A stretch of 8,470 nucleotides of DNA from Bacillota bacterium (GTDB taxonomy: Bacteria; Bacillota_A; Clostridia; Lachnospirales; Lachnospiraceae), in contig JAEZSL010000244.1 in the NCBI GenBank assembly GCA_023443925.1, positions 1-8,470 on the forward strand. The letters run 5' to 3'. Under the pieces are notes generated by a model. That model was given only the letters and a program-made list of their open reading frames with translations. It searched no databases and was not told the DNA's origin. Positions 1-6,018 of this stretch are shown piece after piece; position 1 is the stretch's first letter, and each line of letters opens with the position of its first letter. Both the position numbers and the translations under genes were made by a program.

Positions 1-1434
1 TTAGGTAAGAATATAACGGAAAAGCAGGATGTAATCAGCAAGGCGTTTCCGAACAGTAATATCTGGTCTGTCGTGAACCAAAAGGTTGGGATTATGGATG
101 CAGTTACCTATTCCTCTTCACTAAACAGTTATTTTTATGTGCAGGTGCCTTTCTCTTTTAATTTTAACAAAATGTTTAATAACTACTTTTTACTTATTAT
201 AATACTCCTGTTATTTGGAGCTGCAATCATCATCGCTTATGTCATAATGTGTTATACCACAAAACCGATTAAAGAAGTACTGACCGATTATAACGATAAA
301 CTAATGAGGGATTTCTTAACCGGTGCCAGTCATGAAAAGAATAAGTCGCTTCAAATGGCATCCATTATGGAGAAATATTTTAAGTATGATGATTACAGTC
401 TGTTATTAATTGATGTCAATGATAATCAGCTGGAGATATTTAAAACGGTGTCTGTAATCATGGAAGAATTACAGGTGGCTTCAGGAAATTTAGTGTTAAA
501 ATACATTTCCATCTTTGGTAGTCGGGTTGCCGTAATTGTCAATTATAATAATTTTTCTGCCATGGAACAGTTTACCAATACTTATGTCCGCCAGCTTTAC
601 CAAAAGCTGAATGATAAATATTACCAGCAGGTATATATTGCGGTCAGTTCCGGAATTACAGATCCGGCGCTGCTGTCCATTGCCTACATGGAATGTGATG
701 AAATACAGCAGTACAAGCTGTCTATGAGTGATCATATTATTAATTACCGGGAGTTTCAGGAAAAGAAAACACCTATCATTTATCCGGTTGAATTAGAGAA
801 ACAGTTAATAAACAATCTTCTGGTCAAAAATACGGAAGGCTGCATCTTTTATACCAGAAAGTTTTTAAAACATATCTTAGAGGATGAAGGTTTACTAACG
901 GATATTCAGATAAAAAATTATGTGTACCAATTACAGAATGAAATACTGACCCGTATTTCCTCACTGCCCATTTCGATTAAAACAACCGGTTCCTCCGATA
1001 TGAAGAATATTCATAACAGGAGCCAAATCCACGATATTTTACTTAATTTTATCCAATCCATCTGCACGGAGATTGCAAGGAAAAACACAAACAATGAGAG
1101 CATCATAAATGAAGCCATAATTGAGTATATTGATGCTAATTTAACAGAAAATGATTTTAATTTAAACTCCATATCTTATCAGTTTAATATGAACCGGAAC
1201 TACCTGGCAAAATTAATTAAAGAAGAAACCTCCTACAGTTTTAATGACTATGTCAATATGAAGAAAATCTCCCTGGCCAAAGATTTATTAGCTGCCACCA
1301 TGTTAACCGTGGAAGAAGTTGCCCACCGCACCGGATTTACGTATGCCCACTATTTTATAAAGGTATTTAAGAATCTGGAAGGAATCACACCCGGGCAGTT
1401 TAGAGAAATGCATAACAATAGCAATAATGCATAA
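1..1434 (+). CDS. Membrane-anchored AraC-family sensor-regulator, 5'-truncated by the window
   Basis: The frame is open from base 1, so the gene begins upstream; an internal GTG at 73 is not the likely start. The visible 477 residues read, in order: the tail of an extracytoplasmic sensor region, one hydrophobic transmembrane segment (about nt 184-252, rich in I/L) followed by TTKPI, a cytoplasmic linker (about nt 300-770) that resembles the degenerate GGDEF-like domain seen in CdaR-type and YesN/YtdP-type regulators (note VSSGITDPALL and a following acidic helix), and a C-terminal AraC double helix-turn-helix (about nt 1096-1419) with the typical ending GFTYAHYFIKVFK...GITPGQFR. Such proteins are known to sense sugars outside the cell and activate adjacent transport genes. 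The divergent option is absent: the likely target is the lipoprotein gene 165 bp downstream. Family assignment is firm; the ligand is unknown because the sensor domain is mostly outside the window. Confidence 0.9.
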   Translation, partial: LGKNITEKQDVISKAFPNSNIWSVVNQKVGIMDAVTYSSSLNSYFYVQVPFSFNFNKMFNNYFLLIIILLLFGAAIIIAYVIMCYTTKPIKEVLTDYNDKLMRDFLTGASHEKNKSLQMASIMEKYFKYDDYSLLLIDVNDNQLEIFKTVSVIMEELQVASGNLVLKYISIFGSRVAVIVNYNNFSAMEQFTNTYVRQLYQKLNDKYYQQVYIAVSSGITDPALLSIAYMECDEIQQYKLSMSDHIINYREFQEKKTPIIYPVELEKQLINNLLVKNTEGCIFYTRKFLKHILEDEGLLTDIQIKNYVYQLQNEILTRISSLPISIKTTGSSDMKNIHNRSQIHDILLNFIQSICTEIARKNTNNESIINEAIIEYIDANLTENDFNLNSISYQFNMNRNYLAKLIKEETSYSFNDYVNMKKISLAKDLLAATMLTVEEVAHRTGFTYAHYFIKVFKNLEGITPGQFREMHNNSNNA

Positions 1435-1480
1435 GCGTACTTTTTGCGGATTCTTTTGTTATAAGGAATCATCATTGTCA

Positions 1481-1509
1481 TTTACTTTAAAGACCCGGGA
1501 AAATATAAT
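1481..1509 (+). promoter_or_regulatory. Predicted sigma-A promoter of the oligosaccharide-binding lipoprotein gene
   Basis: A -35-like TTTACT (1481-1486) is followed after 17 bp by a perfect -10 TATAAT (1504-1509). The -35 matches the consensus at 4 of 6 positions, as expected for a promoter that needs an activator; the AraC-type regulator encoded just upstream is the obvious candidate. The spacer contains CCCGGG. The transcript would start near 1516 and have a leader of about 85 nt. Confidence 0.55.
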
Positions 1510-1538
1510 TTGGCGTGTGAAAGAAAACAGGGGTAAAC

Positions 1539-1567
1539 GTTAAAATACGGCGAGAGTGTATTTTAAC
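1539..1567 (+). promoter_or_regulatory. Perfect 10-bp inverted repeat in the lipoprotein leader
   Basis: GTTAAAATAC (1539-1548) and GTATTTTAAC (1558-1567) are exact reverse complements separated by 9 nt. It lies downstream of the predicted promoter and ends about 18 nt before the GGAGG ribosome binding site. It has no U-run after it, so it is not a simple terminator. It could be a 5' stabilising stem in the mRNA or a DNA operator; the sequence does not decide. Confidence 0.5.
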
Positions 1568-1599
1568 TGCGCTGTAAAAAAACTATGGAGGTATTATCT

Positions 1600-3168
1600 A
1601 TGAAAAAAGTTTTGTTTAAAAAAGCGACAGCAGCAGTCTGCATTATGGCAATGACCGTAGCCATGTTTACAGGATGCCAAAAATCAGATAAGGTAAAAGA
1701 AACGGATGCCGTAACCGGGGAAGCAAGTAAAGATAATGGCAGTCAGAAGGAAGAATCAGGGGAACCGGTAAAGATTCATATCCTGAATAGAGTCAATGCG
1801 GAGGTTATCGTAGAAGACAACCCCATTCTGAAAGAATTGGAAGATAAACTGAATGTGGAGATTGAATATGAAGCACCTCCCATCAATAATTACAATGAAA
1901 AACTCCAGATTGCTATGGCAGCCGGTAATGTACCGGATATCATATATAACTGGGGAGGAGCAGATACGAACTATGAACAATGGGCAGGAGACGGGTTATT
2001 AGCAGAACTGGATGATAAAATCCAGAACTATCCTAATATTATGGCAACGGTTCCGGAAGATTATTGGCCTGCCATACAATCTACCAAAACAGGCAAAATT
2101 CATGCGATTCCCAAATGCAATGTTGACAACTATTGGGGCTTCATTATCAATCAGCAGTGGCTTGATAATTTAGGTTTAAAAGCTCCTACTAACCTGCAGG
2201 AATTAAAAGAAGTAGCACATCAATTTACTTATAATGATCCGGATCAAAACGGTAAAAAAGATACCTATGGACTTACATATACATCAGCAGATGTTTTCCC
2301 CATCAAATACTCTTTTGGGGTAACCGATGCGGTAAAAGATACGGACGGACAATATAAAATTCAGCAGAAGAAGAGCGGATATATTCCTTATTTAAACTAT
2401 TTACGTGATCTTTATGCCGATGGATCTTTTGATCCGGAATTTTTCACAAATGAATATAATGTAGACGTAGAGAAATTAGTTGCAAATACAGTTGGTATGA
2501 CTGTTGCACATCAGGTCGGAGTAATGGGACGCTTAAAAGACGCACCGGATGCCATTGAAAGATTTACCTATATCGGTGCTATGGCAAATGAAAAAGGGGA
2601 GAGAAACTGCTATGTAACTCCTTCTATGTGGGGAGCCTGGATGATATCAGCAGACGCGGATGTGGATAAATGCCTGGAAGTTATTGATTACGCCATGTCA
2701 GAAGAAGGATTTGCATTAATGTCCTTAGGAAAGCAGGGAGAACACTATAATTCTTATGACTATAAAACCAGAATGGTGGAAAGAACGGAAGAACAGATAA
2801 CGGCTTTAAGCAGCGTTACAAGTTCTTATTTTACCTTTACCTATGCGAAGGAGGGGGCATCCGCAGTAGTAGAAAATGCTACAACAAAGGAACGTCTGGA
2901 CAAATACTATACTGACTTTAATGCGATGCAGGCAGCCGTAACCGCGAATCGGATTCCAAACATTAAAGCTCCGTTAGTAACTACTTTCGCAGCCGATAAC
3001 CCGGATTTGGTAACAAAATTATCGGAACTTGAAGTTCAATATATCGTTGGTGAAATAGAGCTTGCCGCTTTAGAAGATTTTCTGAACAATACCTATTTCC
3101 CGGCTGCTGAGGCAATGAATGCAGAATATGTTCAGTGGATGGAAGCTTATGATGCTGCAAATAATTAA
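1600..3168 (+). CDS. Extracellular oligosaccharide-binding lipoprotein of an LplA-type ABC transporter
   Basis: This is a 522-residue solute-binding protein, anchored to the outer face of the membrane as a lipoprotein. The N-terminus MKKVLFKK is followed by a hydrophobic stretch and a lipobox FTGC, with the lipidated cysteine at residue 26, then a Lys/Glu/Ser-rich linker to about residue 55. The mature part has family-1 binding-protein features: LQIAMAAGNVPDII near residues 100-115 and a DPDQNGKKDTYGL loop at 213-225, an Asp/Asn-rich calcium-type loop common in the LplA/LipO group. The start at 1600 is chosen because GGAGG (1587-1591) lies 8 nt before it; an in-frame ATG at 1585 overlaps that site and would put extra residues before the signal peptide. 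No cognate LplB/YtcP-type permeases follow, which is unusual, since they normally lie next to it. Substrate is inferred to be an oligosaccharide from neighbouring glycoside enzymes. Confidence 0.9.
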   Translation: MKKVLFKKATAAVCIMAMTVAMFTGCQKSDKVKETDAVTGEASKDNGSQKEESGEPVKIHILNRVNAEVIVEDNPILKELEDKLNVEIEYEAPPINNYNEKLQIAMAAGNVPDIIYNWGGADTNYEQWAGDGLLAELDDKIQNYPNIMATVPEDYWPAIQSTKTGKIHAIPKCNVDNYWGFIINQQWLDNLGLKAPTNLQELKEVAHQFTYNDPDQNGKKDTYGLTYTSADVFPIKYSFGVTDAVKDTDGQYKIQQKKSGYIPYLNYLRDLYADGSFDPEFFTNEYNVDVEKLVANTVGMTVAHQVGVMGRLKDAPDAIERFTYIGAMANEKGERNCYVTPSMWGAWMISADADVDKCLEVIDYAMSEEGFALMSLGKQGEHYNSYDYKTRMVERTEEQITALSSVTSSYFTFTYAKEGASAVVENATTKERLDKYYTDFNAMQAAVTANRIPNIKAPLVTTFAADNPDLVTKLSELEVQYIVGEIELAALEDFLNNTYFPAAEAMNAEYVQWMEAYDAANN

Positions 3169-3245
3169 TGGAAAAAATTAATTAATAGAAAGAATTAATA
3201 GAAAGAATTTATGGAAACTATTAATTAATAGAAACAATTAATTTC
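3163..3245. repeat. AT-rich degenerate short repeats after the lipoprotein gene
   Basis: About five imperfect copies of a 13-17 nt unit related to AATTAATAGAAAG follow directly on the stop codon, in the pattern TTAATGGAAA, TTAATAGAAA, TTAATAGAAA, TTTATGGAAA, TTAATAGAAA. The stretch has almost no C on the + strand. Copies are too short and variable to say more than that slippage or local duplication probably made them. Confidence 0.55.
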
Positions 3246-3284
3246 AGCAAACAGATTTAAAAGTTTACCTCTCTTTTACTGTTT

Positions 3285-3330
3285 ACAGGTACTTTTATAA
3301 ACGAAATTTATAGAAGTACCTGTTTTATAT
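3285..3330 (+). terminator. Rho-independent terminator of the lipoprotein gene
   Basis: The arm at 3285-3301 (ACAGGTACTTTTATAAA) pairs with 3306-3322 through 17 pairs including one G-U wobble, closed by a CGAA tetraloop, and is followed by a T-rich tail (TTTATATT). It lies 117 bp after the lipoprotein stop codon and separates that transcript from the GH130 gene. A strong example. Confidence 0.85.
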
Positions 3331-3358
3331 TACACAGGAAATCCTAATAGCTATACTT

Positions 3359-3387
3359 TTGAAAGTATTAATTATGAATTTTACTTT
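3359..3387 (+). promoter_or_regulatory. Predicted promoter upstream of GH130 with AAAGTA inverted repeats
   Basis: TTGAAA (3359-3364) and TACTTT (3382-3387) are separated by 17 bp. Three copies of one half-site surround it: ATACTTT (3353-3359) and AAAGTAT (3362-3368) form a 7-bp inverted repeat with a 2-bp gap on the -35, and GAAAGTA (3361-3367) is mirrored by TACTTTC (3382-3388) on the -10. This layout fits an operator that covers the promoter, though AT-rich chance similarity is possible. Confidence 0.4.
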
Positions 3388-3502
3388 CATCAGATGGTGG
3401 TTGGTTGGAAGAAAAATTAAATAAAGGAAATGCAGCTGCCCCTCTTCCAATTATTATTTGGCAGATAACACATTATTGAATGTAAATGCAATGGTAATTA
3501 AC

Positions 3503-4441
3503 ATGGTTAAATTAAAGAGAACAGGAATTGTAATGCGTCCCCTGAAAGATCAGTTAGGATGTTTTGCCCGGTTTAATCCCGGCGTTTATTTTAAAGACGG
3601 AATCGTACATATGTTATACAGAGCTACCAATAGTGATATTAAAGATGGTGCAAACTATATCTCTTCCATTGGATATGCAAAGCTTGATTCGGATAATAAA
3701 ATTTTATATGATTCAAATGAAAAAGTAATTTATCCCACACTGCCGGAGGAAGTAAAAGGCTGCGAAGACCCAAGGATCGTTGAATTTGAAGGGGGTTACT
3801 ATATTTTTTATACCGCTTATGATGGGGTAAAGGCAAGAGTTTCCGTTGCGAAAACAACAGATTTTATACAATATAATAAACTTGGTGTAATCGATCATTT
3901 CGGTTATGACAAGGATGCTTTTATGTTTCCGGAGAGAATAAATGGAAAAATTGCTTATATGCATCGGATTTCACCGGATATCCAATTGGATTATTTTGTG
4001 AGCTTAGAGGAATTATTATCAAAAGATGCTTGGGCCGGTTATGAGGACAGAATTGATAGTTCCGTTATCATGAAGAGTGAGTATGCTTGGGAAAAGAGAA
4101 AGATTGGGGGAAGTGCACCTCCCATAAAAACCGAAAAAGGTTGGTTGTTATTATATCATGCAGTCGATGATAAGGGAGTATACCGCGGCGGAGCGGCTCT
4201 CCTTGACCTTAAGAATCCGTCAAAAGTTATCGCACGCTTACCTTATCCGATTCTGGAACCTGCCGAAGAATATGAATTATACGGGGATGTAAATAATGTT
4301 GTTTTTCCGGAAGGCGCATATGTTTTAAACGGTCAGCTGAAGGTATATTACGGTGCCGGTGATAAGTATATAGCCGCAGCCCAAATTAGCCTGGAGGAAT
4401 TACTTACAGAACTAATGATGCATCCGGTACAAAATGCTTGA
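3503..4441 (+). CDS. GH130-family mannoside phosphorylase/hydrolase-like enzyme
   Basis: This is a cytoplasmic five-bladed beta-propeller enzyme of family GH130, 312 residues with this start. Known members cleave beta-mannosides, most by phosphorolysis releasing mannose 1-phosphate, some by hydrolysis. Visible family motifs are FNPG (24-27), HMLYRA (36-41), CEDPRI (87-92, D89 being the expected general acid), KDAFMFPE (137-144), GGSAPP (202-207), LLYHAVD (216-222), YRGGAALLD (227-235) and a late YYGAGD. The basic residues in MHR and YHAVD suit a phosphorylase, but I cannot confirm phosphate binding. The start is uncertain: ATG 3503 is chosen because homology begins there (KLKRTGIVM), but ATG 3491 and TTG 3458 are in frame, and none has a convincing ribosome binding site, unlike every other gene whose start is visible here. 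The gene sits alone between a terminator upstream and repeats plus a terminator downstream. Substrate is not determined. Confidence 0.88.
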   Translation: MVKLKRTGIVMRPLKDQLGCFARFNPGVYFKDGIVHMLYRATNSDIKDGANYISSIGYAKLDSDNKILYDSNEKVIYPTLPEEVKGCEDPRIVEFEGGYYIFYTAYDGVKARVSVAKTTDFIQYNKLGVIDHFGYDKDAFMFPERINGKIAYMHRISPDIQLDYFVSLEELLSKDAWAGYEDRIDSSVIMKSEYAWEKRKIGGSAPPIKTEKGWLLLYHAVDDKGVYRGGAALLDLKNPSKVIARLPYPILEPAEEYELYGDVNNVVFPEGAYVLNGQLKVYYGAGDKYIAAAQISLEELLTELMMHPVQNA

Positions 4442-4472
4442 TAATTACCTTTGATGAATTAATTATTTAATG

Positions 4473-4561
4473 GTCTGACGCTGGAATCTTCATAACAAAT
4501 TTAGTCTGACGCTGGAATCTTCATAACAAATATAGTCTGACGCTGAATCTTCATAACAAAT
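4473..4561. repeat. Three tandem copies of a 31-bp repeat
   Basis: The 28-bp core begins GTCTGACGCTGGAATC and ends TTCATAACAAAT. Copies start at 4473, 4504 and 4535, exactly 31 bp apart, with 3-bp linkers TTA and ATA. Copies 1 and 2 are identical over the core; copy 3 lacks one G (GCTGAATC). The period is not a multiple of three and no gene crosses the array, so it is not coding. It lies between the GH130 stop codon and the terminator at 4584, so it would be transcribed in the GH130 3' untranslated region unless transcription ends earlier. Confidence 0.9.
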
Positions 4562-4583
4562 TGCTTTAATAATTATAAATAAC

Positions 4584-4622
4584 CGCCAGTTTAAGGGTAA
4601 TTCCTTTAACTGGCGATTTTTA
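4584..4622 (+). terminator. Rho-independent terminator after the GH130 gene and its repeats
   Basis: CGCCAGTTTAAGG (4584-4596) pairs with CCTTTAACTGGCG (4603-4615) through 12 of 13 positions with one internal T-T mismatch, a 6-nt loop (GTAATT), and the tail ATTTTTAT. It ends the GH130 transcription unit 143 bp after the stop codon. Confidence 0.82.
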
Positions 4623-4680
4623 TATAATAAGCTGCTTTTAAGCTTGAATTTTGTGGAAGATAATGATAAGGTGATAACGT

Positions 4681-4716
4681 AAAAAGGCTTTACTAAAGTA
4701 GTCAAAGCGTCTTTTT
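4681..4716 (+). terminator. Second hairpin with a T-run in the GH172 leader; terminator or attenuator
   Basis: AAAAAGGCTTT (4681-4691) pairs with AAAGC plus CTTTTT (4704-4716), giving 11 pairs with a 2-nt bulge (GT) and a 12-nt loop. The T-run is part of the stem, and the mirrored A-run makes it look bidirectional. It ends 47 bp before the GH172 start. It may back up the terminator at 4584, or, if a promoter lies at 4640-4680, act as an attenuator for GH172. Confidence 0.45.
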
Positions 4717-4763
4717 AGAGTTTAGGGAAATATTTAAACATCATGATTAGCAGGAGGAGAACT

Positions 4764-5846
4764 ATGTTTAACGGTATTGGGACTAACATTGGAAATCTGC
4801 ATCTTCTATCATCAGCAAAGAGCCGCTCCATATCACCGGAAAATTTAACCGGGGAGAAAGGAAGAGGCGGCATGTGCGAATTAAAGGACGGAAGTGCAAA
4901 GAATGCGGCGAGAGACCTTGGTAAGGGGTGGAAAGTAAATCCGTTTCTTGTTATCAAGGCAGGGGAAACCTTTGAAATTGCAAATATAGAGGGGCCGGGT
5001 GCCATCGAGCATATCTGGATGACCCCTACGGGAAAATGGAGAAATACCATTATCCGCATTTATTGGGAAAACAGCGAAAATCCATCGGTAGAATGCCCTG
5101 TAGGAGATTTTTTCTGCTCCGGTTGGAATGAATATTATCCGGTCAGTTCTCTGGCGGTATGCGTGAATCCCGGCAGTGCGTTTAACTGCTACTGGACTAT
5201 GCCGTTTTTAAAGAACTGCAGGATAACACTGGAAAACAGGGCGGAGGAGGATGTGGTGTATTACTATCAGATCGATTATGTCCTTACGGAACCGGCTGAG
5301 GAATGTGCCTATTTTCATGCACAATTTCGCAGGGTTAATCCCCTTCCCTATAAATCGGACTATGTAATTTTAGATCAGGTAGAAGGGAAAGGCCATTATG
5401 TTGGTACTTATCTTGCCTGGGGGAATAATAACAGCGGATGGTGGGGAGAAGGAGAAATAAAATTCTTCCTGGATGGGGATACGGATTATCCCACCATATG
5501 CGGCACCGGAACAGAAGACTATTTCTGCGGTTCCTATAATTTTGAGAATCCCCATAACCATCAGGAATATGTATCCTTCACAAACCCATATACAGGCTTT
5601 TATGAGGTAAATACGGATAAATTATACCGCAGTCAGAAGAGATTTGGCATGTACCGCTGGCACGTTACGGACCCGATCCGGTTTGGCAGTGATTTAAAGG
5701 TTACCATTCAGGCCTTAGGCTGGAGAGAGGGCGGCAGATATCTTCCGCTGCAGGAAGATCTTGCCTCGGTGGCCTTCTGGTATCAGACCCTTCCGGCTAA
5801 GAAGTTTCCTGAATTACCGGATAAGGATTACCTGGAAGTGATCTAA
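4764..5846 (+). CDS. DUF2961 / GH172-family glycoside hydrolase-like protein
   Basis: This 360-residue protein belongs to DUF2961, now glycoside hydrolase family 172, whose few characterised members act on alpha-D-arabinofuranosides, alpha-D-fructofuranosides or difructose dianhydride I. Visible signature segments are GPGAIEHIWMT near the N-terminus, VGDFFCSGWNEYYPVSSLA, the WWGEGEIKFFLDGD block at 226-239 and GTGTEDYFCGSYNF at 247-260. The acidic residues E229/E231 and E251 fall in the blocks expected to hold the catalytic pair; this is inferred from family pattern. There is no signal peptide, so it is probably cytoplasmic and works on imported oligosaccharides. The start at 4764 is supported by AGGAGG at 4752-4757; an upstream in-frame ATG at 4743 precedes that site and is rejected. 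Length fits a single GH172 protomer, a family known to form trimers or hexamers. No clear terminator follows. Actual substrate unknown. Confidence 0.88.
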   Translation: MFNGIGTNIGNLHLLSSAKSRSISPENLTGEKGRGGMCELKDGSAKNAARDLGKGWKVNPFLVIKAGETFEIANIEGPGAIEHIWMTPTGKWRNTIIRIYWENSENPSVECPVGDFFCSGWNEYYPVSSLAVCVNPGSAFNCYWTMPFLKNCRITLENRAEEDVVYYYQIDYVLTEPAEECAYFHAQFRRVNPLPYKSDYVILDQVEGKGHYVGTYLAWGNNNSGWWGEGEIKFFLDGDTDYPTICGTGTEDYFCGSYNFENPHNHQEYVSFTNPYTGFYEVNTDKLYRSQKRFGMYRWHVTDPIRFGSDLKVTIQALGWREGGRYLPLQEDLASVAFWYQTLPAKKFPELPDKDYLEVI

Positions 5847-5908
5847 AAGGCTGGTTTTGAATAGTACAAAAATAAAAGACATAATTTATCATGGTAAAGT
5901 GCTACCTT

Positions 5909-5924
5909 AACAAAATATTTTGTT
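5909..5924. promoter_or_regulatory. Perfect 16-bp palindrome on the -35 of the amino-acid binding-protein promoter; putative operator
   Basis: AACAAAATATTTTGTT is an exact 8+8 palindrome. Its last two bases are the first two of the -35 hexamer at 5923. A dimeric repressor or activator bound here would touch RNA polymerase directly. I do not recognise it as a known regulator box; it does not match the CodY consensus. Confidence 0.5.
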
Positions 5925-5951
5925 GACATCGCCATAGCCGTATGCTACTAT
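5923..5951 (+). promoter_or_regulatory. Predicted strong sigma-A promoter of the amino-acid binding-protein gene
   Basis: A perfect -35 TTGACA (5923-5928) is followed by 17 bp and TACTAT (5946-5951) preceded by TGC, an extended -10. A perfect TATAAT (5949-5954) overlaps it but sits at a 20-bp spacing, so the extended -10 reading is preferred. The transcript would start near 5958, giving a leader of about 60 nt. Confidence 0.7.
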
Positions 5952-6018
5952 AATTTATGCTTATTAGAAAAAGCAGTATAATTATGCAAAGATTATACGG
6001 ACTATGGAGGATAAGAAA

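Noticed and set aside
73..1434. GTG at 73 as the true start of the AraC-family gene
   Set aside because: The frame is open back to base 1, there is no ribosome binding site at 73, and relatives have a long extracellular sensor before this point.
3430..3468. Twelve-codon leader peptide starting at ATG 3430
   Set aside because: The AAAGGA site abuts the ATG with almost no spacing, and the peptide has no control codons or attenuator features.
4473..4561. CRISPR array
   Set aside because: The 28-bp cores are separated by only 3 bp, with no spacers of 25-40 bp, and no cas genes are nearby.
4644..4678. Promoter for GH172 (TTGAAT or TTGTGG with GATAAG/GATAAC)
   Set aside because: Spacings of 15-16 bp and weak hexamers make it no better than expected in AT-rich DNA; kept only as a possibility in the attenuator finding.
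4490..4705. Minus-strand reading frame of 71 codons containing a repeated CYEDS motif
   Set aside because: The repeated peptide is only the translation of the 31-bp DNA repeats, whose period is not a multiple of three, and the frame crosses a terminator; no ribosome binding site supports it.
4715..5059. Minus-strand frame of 114 codons over the GH172 start
   Set aside because: It lies antisense to a well-supported GH172 gene, has no recognisable family and no ribosome binding site.
5847..6018. Riboswitch or T-box leader before the amino-acid binding protein
   Set aside because: The leader after the predicted start is only about 60 nt, with no T-box motif, no specifier stem and no terminator-antiterminator pair.
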